64,000 nucleotides of DNA from Eretmocerus hayati (lineage: Eukaryota; Arthropoda; Insecta; Hymenoptera; Aphelinidae). Position numbers and translations under genes: made by a program. Positions 45,639-52,585 of the stretch are shown piece after piece. The DNA is taken from contig CM056741.1 of NCBI GenBank assembly GCA_029851415.1, positions 148,850,522 through 148,914,521 of the forward strand, in the 5' to 3' direction. The notes under the pieces were generated by a model, which made no database searches, was not told where the DNA came from, and saw only the letters and a list, made by a program, of their open reading frames with translations. Each line of letters begins with the position of its first letter. Within the stretch, counting starts at the first letter, position 1.

Positions 45639-46862
45639 ATGAGCAGTCTTCCCCGGACGCCGCCTGCAACCCGGACGACCCGGCAGACAGCGGCAAGCAC
45701 TTCTGGGAGTGTGGAAACACCCAGTGGCGCCCAACTGGATCAACAACGCACCGTCTCGCTTGAGCGCACCGCTCGCGTGACACGCCACCAACGTCAGCGG
45801 TCCCTTGGCTCGGAGCAGGAGCTCGAGTCCCTCCTGGACGGAGCACAGCTGCCTATACGCCGGAGGACATCCCGCAAGGACCTTGCTCCGACCGGACCAT
45901 CGCCTGCTGTGCCATACGACGACCTTGCAGATCCCCAAGCCGGAGCTCAGCAGCAGCAGCCGGCGGATCCCGCCTCCGTCAACCAGGTACCTACTCATCC
46001 GAATTCACTTGTTACTCCAGAAGCTGCAGCGGACGTTTCGGCGGCCAATCCGGAGCCACCGGCGATCACCATGGACGACCTCCGGCTGATGTTCCGTCAA
46101 CTCGCTGGCACGCCCCTCAACCCTCCGGACTTCACTGGTGCGGAGCACGAGGACCCAGCGAAGTTCATCACGAAGTGTACGGAGCACTTCCGGCGCCTCG
46201 GGACCGAGGAGGCCTTCAAGGTGCAAGTGGCCGAACGCGCACTCAAGGGTGACGCCGAGAAGTGGTGGTCCTGCTACAAGAACCTGGCTGTCGACTGGAC
46301 CCGTTTCACCGAGCTGTTCCTGTCCCGCTTTGACTCATCGCAGCTTCGACTCCGACTCAAGGCCAAACTCTACGGACAGGCCCAAGGCGAAAAGGAGGAT
46401 GTGAGTACTTTCATTGAAAAACGTAACCTCCTAGCTCGTCGTCTGCTTCCTGAGGCCACCGAGGAGGAGCTAGTGACCTTGATCACGGAGTCACTGAACG
46501 CGACTATCCGCTGCCACCTGCGAGGCAACCCGCCGACCACTGTGGGCGAGCTGCTGACCAGAGCCACGGAGGTCGAACACGACGAGCAGGCCAAGCAGGC
46601 CGGCGCCCGCAAGTTCAACCCAGCCAACAACAACCAGGGCAAGGGCAATGCTGCCACTCCAGCGCAGCCATCGAAGGCTGTACGAGACTTCAAGCAGGTC
46701 AATGGTGAGAGATTGCCTAAATGTGATTATTGCCCTGAATATCATTGGCACAGGGATTGCCCCAAACGACCCCAGTACCCGAAGGCCACGACTCCGGGAA
46801 ACTGGCGGGAAGCGGGGAATGCTGCGGGCACACCCGCTTCGACACCTGCAGCCCCGCAATAA
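45639..46862 (+). CDS. Gag polyprotein
   Basis: This 407-residue frame starts at ATG 45639, 57 bases after the primer site, and stops at TAA 46860-46862. Residues 1-140 are Ser/Arg/Gln-rich and probably disordered. Residues about 145-330 form a capsid-like retrotransposon gag domain: KFITKCTEHFRRLGTEE, then GDAEKWW near residue 209, and LFLSRF, the usual signature order. A zinc knuckle at residues 362-374 reads CDYCPEYHWHRDC, a CX2CX3HX4C variant with one residue fewer than the retroviral CX2CX4HX4C. The product should assemble the cytoplasmic virus-like particle and bind the RNA. The last 40 codons overlap pol and contain the frameshift signal. The frame is intact. Confidence 0.93.
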   Translation: MSSLPRTPPATRTTRQTAASTSGSVETPSGAQLDQQRTVSLERTARVTRHQRQRSLGSEQELESLLDGAQLPIRRRTSRKDLAPTGPSPAVPYDDLADPQAGAQQQQPADPASVNQVPTHPNSLVTPEAAADVSAANPEPPAITMDDLRLMFRQLAGTPLNPPDFTGAEHEDPAKFITKCTEHFRRLGTEEAFKVQVAERALKGDAEKWWSCYKNLAVDWTRFTELFLSRFDSSQLRLRLKAKLYGQAQGEKEDVSTFIEKRNLLARRLLPEATEEELVTLITESLNATIRCHLRGNPPTTVGELLTRATEVEHDEQAKQAGARKFNPANNNQGKGNAATPAQPSKAVRDFKQVNGERLPKCDYCPEYHWHRDCPKRPQYPKATTPGNWREAGNAAGTPASTPAAPQ

Positions 46863-48868
46863 GCGCTGCAGCCGCAGACGCCACCGGACTCCACGCCGCC
46901 AACCTGGACATCTGGATTGGAGGGAAGCTCGTCGCAGCGCTCGTCGACTCGGCAGCATCCGACAACTTCATCTCGCCACGGTGCATCCCGGACGGAGCCA
47001 TCGTGCAGAGAATCCAGCCACGCGGAGCCAAGCTGGCAAGCAGTGGAACCGAGATGCGCGTCCAAGCAACCTGCACACTCGCCGTGCGGATCCAAAACTT
47101 CGAATGTGACGTCAAGTTCTTCGTCGCCGAGGAGCTTCGACCTGCCGCCATCCTCGGACGACGATGGCTTAAGGAGGTGAAGGCCGTCCACGACCACGAC
47201 CTCGACTGCCTCTACCTAGGAACCAGCAAAAGGATCCGGGTATTCCTGGGACGCGCCCCTGACGGGCCATCGACCCACTTGCAAGAGCAAGTATGGAGCA
47301 AGGTAAACCACGGATTCCCTAATGAATATGTTGATCAATTCAAGGAAATCATGATGCGACACGTGAGGATCTTCGATGATTCGGCGCCCCTGGCCAGGAC
47401 ACCCTTCATCATGCACGAGATCAGAGTCACGGACCGTCGCCCCTTCAAGATTCCACCTTATCGCTACTCTGCTGAGAAGAAGCGAGCGATAAGCGACATG
47501 GTCAAACAAATGCTGGCAGATGGAGTCGTCGAGGCAGCCTCATCCCCATACAGCTCACCCATCGTACTGGTGGACAAACACGATGGTACCTTCCGCTTCT
47601 GCGTCGACTTCCGGAGGATCAACAGCGTCACGGAGGATGCAGGTCAACCGAACCCGGTCATCCATGAGGTCCTCAAGGAAATCGGCGGAGCCACCATCTT
47701 CACGACGATTGACCTTCGAAAATGCTATTGGCAGATCCCGCTGACCGAGGACTCCAAGCAATTCACTGCCTTCTGCACACCAGACGGCGGACAATACGTA
47801 TTCAACGTTGCAGCTTTCGGATTAAAGAACTCCGGGAGGACTTGCAACCAACTCATCGGGATGGAAGTGCTACTCGGACTACTTGGTGAGTTCTGTCTGA
47901 ATTTCCAGGACGATATTGTCATTTTTTCACACAGCTGGTCAGACCACCTCGTCCACGTCGCCAAAGTCTTGGAACGACTGTCGATGTACGGACTGGCCTG
48001 TGCCATTGACAAATGCCACTTCGGAAAGGACCGCCTGGAGTTCCTGGGCCATGTGGTATCCACGGACCACAACGAGGCCAAGATGGAGCACATTCGCGCT
48101 GTCTTGGAGTTCGCCCCACCACGCAACAAGAAGGACTTACAGAGGTTCCTGGGCATCGCCAACTGGCTCCGGGAGTATATTCCCAACTTCTCCGAGATTG
48201 CAGCACCTATGACGGAACTCCTCAAGGGCAAATCTTGGAAATGGACCCAGGCTGCGCAGGCTTCGATGGACCTCGTCAAAGAAGCCTTCAAGAAGCCGTT
48301 GAAGCTCCATCGACCTCGATTGGACCAGCGCTTCTACTTGCAGACCGATGCCAGCGACGCCGGCATGGGAGCCGTGCTTTTCCAACTGGGACCAGAAGGA
48401 GAGCGGCACGTCATCTCCTATGCATCGGCTAAATTCACGACGACTGAGAGAGGCTATCACTCTAACGAACGAGAGTGCTTGGCCGTCATTTGGGCACTTC
48501 GCAAGTACAAACACTTGCTTGAAGATGCCCCATTCACCCTTCGCACGGACAACCAAGCCCTGAAATGGCTGGACCGTGTGAAAGACGAGCGGGGTAAGTT
48601 GACACGATGGGCAATGTTTTTGAGTCGTTTTAGTTTCAGTGTGGAACACGTCCCTGGACGAGAGAACCAGCTGCCAGACGCACTGTCTCGTGTCCCAGGA
48701 GATGAGGACTTCGAGGACCAGGAGTACGACTACGACGCCCTGACGCCTCCAGTCAGTTCACCACCCTCAGACGAGCTCATTACTGCCTGCGTGGAATGCA
48801 ACTGGTTGGATGACTACCTCCGCCAGGCTCAAGACGACACCAGGGAACTACCTCAAGGACCGGAATAG
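46739..48868 (+). CDS. Pol part 1: protease, reverse transcriptase, RNase H
   Basis: The frame is open from 46739 to a TAG at 48866-48868; there is no ATG start, so expression needs the -1 frameshift from gag. Numbering from 46745: a retropepsin-like protease with LVDSAASDNFIS (catalytic Asp at 68; DSA instead of the common DSG/DTG); a reverse transcriptase with FTTIDLRKCYWQI and catalytic FQDD at about 387 (usual Y/F-x-DD) and LEFLGHVVS; an RNase H with LQTDAS (Asp about 535), NERECLAVIWAL, LRTDNQ and PDALSR near 645. The RT segment FGLKNSGRTCNQL departs from the usual FGLKNAPATFQ. Products copy the RNA genome inside the particle. It ends at an in-frame UAG just before integrase. Confidence 0.93.
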   Translation: MSLAQGLPQTTPVPEGHDSGKLAGSGECCGHTRFDTCSPAISAAAADATGLHAANLDIWIGGKLVAALVDSAASDNFISPRCIPDGAIVQRIQPRGAKLASSGTEMRVQATCTLAVRIQNFECDVKFFVAEELRPAAILGRRWLKEVKAVHDHDLDCLYLGTSKRIRVFLGRAPDGPSTHLQEQVWSKVNHGFPNEYVDQFKEIMMRHVRIFDDSAPLARTPFIMHEIRVTDRRPFKIPPYRYSAEKKRAISDMVKQMLADGVVEAASSPYSSPIVLVDKHDGTFRFCVDFRRINSVTEDAGQPNPVIHEVLKEIGGATIFTTIDLRKCYWQIPLTEDSKQFTAFCTPDGGQYVFNVAAFGLKNSGRTCNQLIGMEVLLGLLGEFCLNFQDDIVIFSHSWSDHLVHVAKVLERLSMYGLACAIDKCHFGKDRLEFLGHVVSTDHNEAKMEHIRAVLEFAPPRNKKDLQRFLGIANWLREYIPNFSEIAAPMTELLKGKSWKWTQAAQASMDLVKEAFKKPLKLHRPRLDQRFYLQTDASDAGMGAVLFQLGPEGERHVISYASAKFTTTERGYHSNERECLAVIWALRKYKHLLEDAPFTLRTDNQALKWLDRVKDERGKLTRWAMFLSRFSFSVEHVPGRENQLPDALSRVPGDEDFEDQEYDYDALTPPVSSPPSDELITACVECNWLDDYLRQAQDDTRELPQGPE
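46796..46802 (+). promoter_or_regulatory. -1 frameshift slippery heptamer
   Basis: GGGAAAC lies in the correct phase for gag (codons CCG GGA AAC), i.e. X_XXY_YYZ, so a slip back by one base enters the pol frame. Pol is closed by stops just upstream of 46739 and open after it, so the switch must occur in 46739-46862, where this is the only correctly phased canonical heptamer I found. Confidence 0.85.
46809..46858 (+). promoter_or_regulatory. Predicted H-type pseudoknot, frameshift stimulator
   Basis: Stem 1 pairs GAAGCGGG (46809-46816) with CCCGCTTC (46833-46840), eight perfect base pairs, six bases after the slippery site. Stem 2 pairs TGCGGG in the loop (46823-46828) with CCCGCA (46853-46858). 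Spacer length and geometry fit known -1 frameshift pseudoknots. The gag stop codon follows two bases after stem 2. Confidence 0.7.
48866..48868 (+). other. In-frame UAG between RNase H and integrase
   Basis: TAG interrupts the pol frame; the same frame is open on both sides and resumes with AGC ACG. It falls in the linker after the PDALSR end of RNase H and before the integrase zinc-binding region. It is either a recent nonsense mutation or a site of regulated readthrough. Confidence 0.9.
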
Positions 48869-49720
48869 AGCACGCACGACGGTTTGCTGTCATACTGCCG
48901 AGATCCGGCCAACCCGAGGATCTACGTTCCTGAGTCCGCACGCGACGTCGTCCTGCACCATTTCCACAACGACCCGCTCGCCGGCCATCCTGGTGCTGCG
49001 GAGACACTCCGCCAGATACGCGGAGAGTACTACTGGCCCGGACTTCGCAACGACGTCCGACAACATGTGCGAGCATGCGGACCCTGCAACCTCACCAAGG
49101 CTGCACGACCAGCGGATGCCGGAGCCAACATCGCCAGGAAGCCGAAACGACCTTGGGAACAAGTGGCCTTGGATCTGATGGGCCCTTATCCCCGGACGCC
49201 CCGGGGGAAGCGGTTCATTCTGGTCGTCACGGACTTGTTCTCCCGATGGACGGAAGCCTTCCCCATCTCATCATCGACGACCGAGGTCATCGCCAACGTC
49301 CTGGAGACGGAAGTGTTCCAACGATGGGGATACCCGGGAGCCGTACTCTCCGACAACGCACCACAGTTCAAAGGTGCAAAATGGCTTCGCCTCTGCGACA
49401 AGTGGCAAGTCGAAGTATGGACTACGCCTGCATACCATCCCCAGGCGAATCCTACGGAACGTCGGAACCAAGAGATCAAGAAGGGACTACGCCTGGCCTT
49501 ACTTCCGTACCAACACCAAACCAACTGGGACCTGGAGGTCCCAAGAATCCTGTTCGCCATGCGCCGCCGATGCAACGCCGCCACTGGATTCTCACCTAGT
49601 GAGCTGCTCCTGGGACACAACATCGCTCGCCCAGGGGAACGAGTCTCGCCACGATCGGACGATCTCGAGACCCGCATCGCTGCAGCCAACCAGGCACAGG
49701 ATCACTTCACCAGCAGCTAG
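48869..49720 (+). CDS. Pol part 2: integrase
   Basis: Same frame as part 1, between two UAG codons (first ATG-like start downstream is not in a natural place). It has an HHCC zinc-binding region (HNDPLAGHPG ... CGPCNLTK, about 48958-49100) and a complete catalytic triad: Asp at 49172 (ALDLMGP), Asp at 49352 (LSDNAPQF) and Glu at 49457 (NPTERRNQ). The second Asp and Glu are 34 residues apart, as in the HPQANPTE class of Gypsy integrases. It should join the DNA copy to the host chromosome with a four-base staggered cut, matching the ATCT duplication. It ends at TAG 49718-49720, directly after the core. Confidence 0.92.
   Translation, partial: STHDGLLSYCRDPANPRIYVPESARDVVLHHFHNDPLAGHPGAAETLRQIRGEYYWPGLRNDVRQHVRACGPCNLTKAARPADAGANIARKPKRPWEQVALDLMGPYPRTPRGKRFILVVTDLFSRWTEAFPISSSTTEVIANVLETEVFQRWGYPGAVLSDNAPQFKGAKWLRLCDKWQVEVWTTPAYHPQANPTERRNQEIKKGLRLALLPYQHQTNWDLEVPRILFAMRRRCNAATGFSPSELLLGHNIARPGERVSPRSDDLETRIAAANQAQDHFTSS
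49718..49720 (+). other. In-frame UAG between integrase core and GPY/F tail
   Basis: The second TAG in pol. The frame continues open immediately after it (AGA CCT TCG), through a conserved tail domain. Both pol stops are UAG followed by AG. Confidence 0.9.
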
Positions 49721-50383
49721 AGACCTTCGGATGAAGTCTTCACGGAGGGCGACATGGTGTTCATCAAGACGCACCCCCTTTCCAAAGCTGCCGATAACTT
49801 CAACGCTGGCCTCGCCCCGAAATGGGAAGGCCCATACGAGATCGTCCATTGTCATTCAGCGCAGGTGTTCACCGTCGACCGTCCCGGAAACACCGCCCTG
49901 AAGGTGCACATCTCGCAGGTCAAGCGAGACCACACAGCTCCAGCCCCTCCTGCGGCTGAACCTGGGTCACCATCCCCCGCAACCAGCGGCGCCAAGGATG
50001 CAGACGGACCCCGAATCGAGCGGCCACATCCGCCGACCACACCTGCCGGTGGGGACGCCCACTTGTCCGAGGACCAAGGTCGGAATGGATCCGCAACCGT
50101 CCCCATTGCCACGACCCCTGATCGTGCGCAGGACGACATCGCAAACCACGTCGAGGAGGACTCCCCGACAAACGTTGCCGAGGTGGACATCTTGGCAGAA
50201 CCATACCCAGGGGTAGCGGATGCGCCCCGAGTCCTGAGCAACCAGCAATGGAAGCGACGTAGAGGGCGACCTACCTTAGCAGAAGCAGCACGGAGAGAAG
50301 CCGAGCGCAAGCTCGCCTACCCACCGCCTAGCCACCGCTACAACTTGAGGAGTAGGAGGAATCCCCCGGCTCCGGAACAATAA
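49721..50383 (+). CDS. Pol part 3: integrase GPY/F tail and basic C-terminus
   Basis: Same frame as the integrase. It contains the GPY/F module (KWEGPYEIVHCHSAQVFTV, about 49822-49880), typical of the C-terminal part of Ty3/Gypsy integrases and thought to aid multimerisation and DNA binding. There follow a Pro/acidic-rich linker, a basic RRGRPTLAEAARREAERK helix with an AT-hook-like RGRP, and YNLRSRRNP near the end, a common closing motif in this family. It stops at TAA 50381-50383. No chromodomain is recognised. Separate translation from ATG 49754 is possible but would lack context. Confidence 0.85.
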   Translation, partial: RPSDEVFTEGDMVFIKTHPLSKAADNFNAGLAPKWEGPYEIVHCHSAQVFTVDRPGNTALKVHISQVKRDHTAPAPPAAEPGSPSPATSGAKDADGPRIERPHPPTTPAGGDAHLSEDQGRNGSATVPIATTPDRAQDDIANHVEEDSPTNVAEVDILAEPYPGVADAPRVLSNQQWKRRRGRPTLAEAARREAERKLAYPPPSHRYNLRSRRNPPAPEQ

Positions 50384-50548
50384 TTAAGTATGACTATCTG
50401 GCCAGAATATATAATCAATTATGTATAACCGAATTATGTACCTTAGAATTAGTTTTGTCGAATAAAAAGTCGACAAGGTACCGAATGCGATGCACACACG
50501 GCACTTCTCCGCAAAAAACCAATATTCACGTTGATCCCCCGGACGATT
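50384..50548 (+). other. 3' untranslated region; no clear polypurine tract
   Basis: 165 bp separate pol from the 3' LTR. The bases just upstream of the LTR (GATCCCCCGGACGATT) are not a purine tract; the nearest purine-rich candidate, GCAAAAAACCAA, is about 30 bases away. AATAAA is present at 50461-50466. No env frame fits. Confidence 0.7.
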
Positions 50549-51717
50549 TGACGCGAGCATACTCCCGCATTAATATTCTGTATCCCCGCGAATATGTAAT
50601 TTTTTGCACACGAGCCAGCGAATCACTCGCATACGCAATTGACGCGCCCAAATCGTACGTTATCCAAGCGTACGATTCAGCGCATTTTAAGCCACAAATC
50701 AATCAGCTCATTTTCGTACGCCGCTTAGGCGTACGTTCGGATACCCTTCGAATCATAAATCAGATCAACTCATTTCCGTACGCCACTTAGGCGTACGTTC
50801 GGCAGAGCTCAATAATCATAAAATCTTTCAGGATATTTAGTACGCCTCTGGAGCGTACGGTGAATATCACTTCCAGATCCTGTACGTATGCTGTTCCACC
50901 GTACGTTCCGTATGGTTAAACAGGCAATCAGAGTTCGTACGCCTCTTAGGCGTACGCTACGGTACTCATAAATCATGTAGATGCAAATATACGTGCACCT
51001 TTCAACCGTACGATTTTCGAATCATTGAAATTCGTACGTCTCCGGGACGTACGAATGATCAATCTCTATACAAACGTACGCTTCAGCAGCGTACGTAGTA
51101 TACGAGGCATAGGATCGTACGCTTCCCGAGCGTACGAACATAGGTAGAACGCGGGTATATAAGACCGCGCTCCCGAACGTCAATCATCATCAGTCTTCTC
51201 CAGCTCGCCGTCGCGACGCTGTCTCCACGACACTCGGCCCAGCCGTGGCCTCGACGAACCCGACTCAACGTGCCCCGCCGCGACCGTACCAAGTTGCCCC
51301 GGTGGCATGAGTGACCAAGTGTGCATAGTGTTTGTGTTTCGCACCTCGAGTACCGAGTCGCAATTGTATCTTGAAACTGTGAGAATTATTCGAGTGCCTA
51401 ACCCCGTCCCTAATCCAACGACGTCGTGAGGACGCCCACGCACCTTGACCGGACGGATGGACCGTCCCAGTCAACGACAGAGACGTTCCAAAACCCACGT
51501 ACCCCGCTCCGAAGAGGAGCACCGACGAGACCTCTACGGACTTCAACAGGCCAAACGCTTGGCGCTGCTCGGAGCGTTGAAAGCCGAGGCCTCCACTCAA
51601 CAAAACAAGACTGCTCAACCCTCAACTATCTCGTCTCCGCCCAGCGAGACGCGGGAGTGAATTTATTTTCATTCTCATTGACGAGGTTTCCCGCAAGCGG
51701 AATTCCGAGCCCCGTCA
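50549..51717 (+). repeat. 3' LTR, 1169 bp
   Basis: Same length and ends as the 5' LTR. The only difference noticed is C at 51244 against T at 45087. I see no canonical AATAAA in R/U5, so the polyadenylation signal is unclear. Confidence 0.97.
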
Positions 51718-51841
51718 ATCTGAATAGTAGAATTTTCGAGTAGAGTATACACTGTCATTGGAAGATATTTTAGAGACGGGACAGATCTTGAACAATAATC
51801 CTTCTTTGTGAGTCATATTTCGGACATTGACACAATACATG

Positions 51842-51991
51842 ATTGATATTAGGGCTGGGACTATCCGCAAATTATCCGGATACTTTTCGGATATCCGGAT
51901 GGTAAAAAGGTGTATATAAAGATCAAACATCTCGAATGTAGCATAATTCAAAAATATCTGGATATGCAAAAGTCCCAGCCCTAATTGATAT
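51842..51991. mobile_element. hAT-type MITE, 134 bp, perfect 8-bp target duplication
   Basis: Element 51850-51983 begins TAGGGCTGGGACT and ends with its exact reverse complement. ATTGATAT is duplicated at 51842-51849 and 51984-51991. An eight-base duplication with TAGGG-type ends identifies the hAT superfamily. The interior has repeated ATCCGGAT-like motifs. It lies 130 bp from the Gypsy element. Confidence 0.9.
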
Positions 51992-52480
51992 CTTCATATT
52001 CCAGAACCACAAGAGCACTCGGGGCCGTTGATGAATTTCTCCCTCTCTAAAAAGACTGCTAAGTAATAATGATTCGCTGGGCACCTATTGATGGGGACTA
52101 TTGTTTTTCTGTCTAAGCGAAAATTAGAAAACCATGATTTGCTAAGGTTCTCGTGAAAGAATTGAAGGATACGATTAAGTATAGATCTACGAATTGCGGG
52201 TAGGGTTGGCACTTTGATCAGTACAAAAATTTTGAAACGTTTACAAATTTCTGTTCATATCTTGATGGAGTGAATCGAGAATAAGTAAGAGTTAAAAAGG
52301 ATTTTTGAAATACACTTTTACGAACTGCGCCTTGATGTTTTTTATATTTTACCTAATAGTGCGATGCAATACATGAGCATCAGAGACGCGTGTGCACTGG
52401 GCGTCCCGAAAATGAGCTGTGCGCGTCTCGTATTAGGCGTTACTATGTCGCGGAGTCACATACACGGAGCAGCCAAACGC
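51992..52480. other. Spacer without recognised gene
   Basis: AT-rich; no open frame, repeat or RNA gene is supported. Confidence 0.4.
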
Positions 52481-52489
52481 GAGATATGG

Positions 52490-52585
52490 TATCCACCGTG
52501 ATCAAGTGAATAATACCCTCGGCTTCTACGTAGAAGGCCCGGGGTCGATCCCCGGCCGCCCGCTGGCACTGATTTGAATTTTTTT
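52490..52585 (+). repeat. tRNA-like remnant, possibly a SINE head
   Basis: A T-arm-like hairpin with a B-box-like core lies at 52539-52555 (stem CCGGG/CCCGG, seven-base loop GTCGATC). It is preceded by a 14-bp palindrome CTTCTACGTAGAAG (52523-52536) and followed by T8 near 52578, a possible Pol III terminator. There is no matching 5' acceptor strand or convincing A box, so it is not an intact tRNA gene. Confidence 0.25.

Larger units (their letters stand above)
44388..51721 (+). mobile_element. Complete Ty3/Gypsy LTR retrotransposon
   Basis: The element spans 44392-51717 (7326 bp) with direct LTRs of 1169 bp, TG...CA ends and ATCT duplicated at 44388-44391 and 51718-51721. Order: U3 hairpin array, TATA/Inr, leader, tRNA-Lys primer site, gag, -1 frameshift signal, pol as protease, reverse transcriptase, RNase H, integrase (integrase last marks it as Ty3/Gypsy rather than Copia), GPY/F tail, short 3' untranslated part, LTR. 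The coding region is GC-rich compared with the AT-rich surroundings. I found one difference between the LTRs (T at 45087, C at 51244), so insertion is recent. Two in-frame UAG codons interrupt pol. No env frame follows pol. Confidence 0.97.

Noticed and set aside
45612..45998. Minus-strand frames through gag and pol (for example 128, 188 and 170 codons)
   Set aside because: They are antisense shadows of GC-rich coding sequence and have no recognisable domains.
46760..46767. CCCCAAAC as an alternative frameshift heptamer
   Set aside because: In gag the codons are CCC AAA CGA, so CCCAAAC is not in the X_XXY_YYZ phase; GGGAAAC at 46796 is.
50384..50548. An env gene after pol
   Set aside because: Only 165 non-coding bases separate pol from the 3' LTR.
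52490..52585. A functional tRNA gene
   Set aside because: Only the T-arm is tRNA-like; no acceptor partner, D-arm or A box fits.
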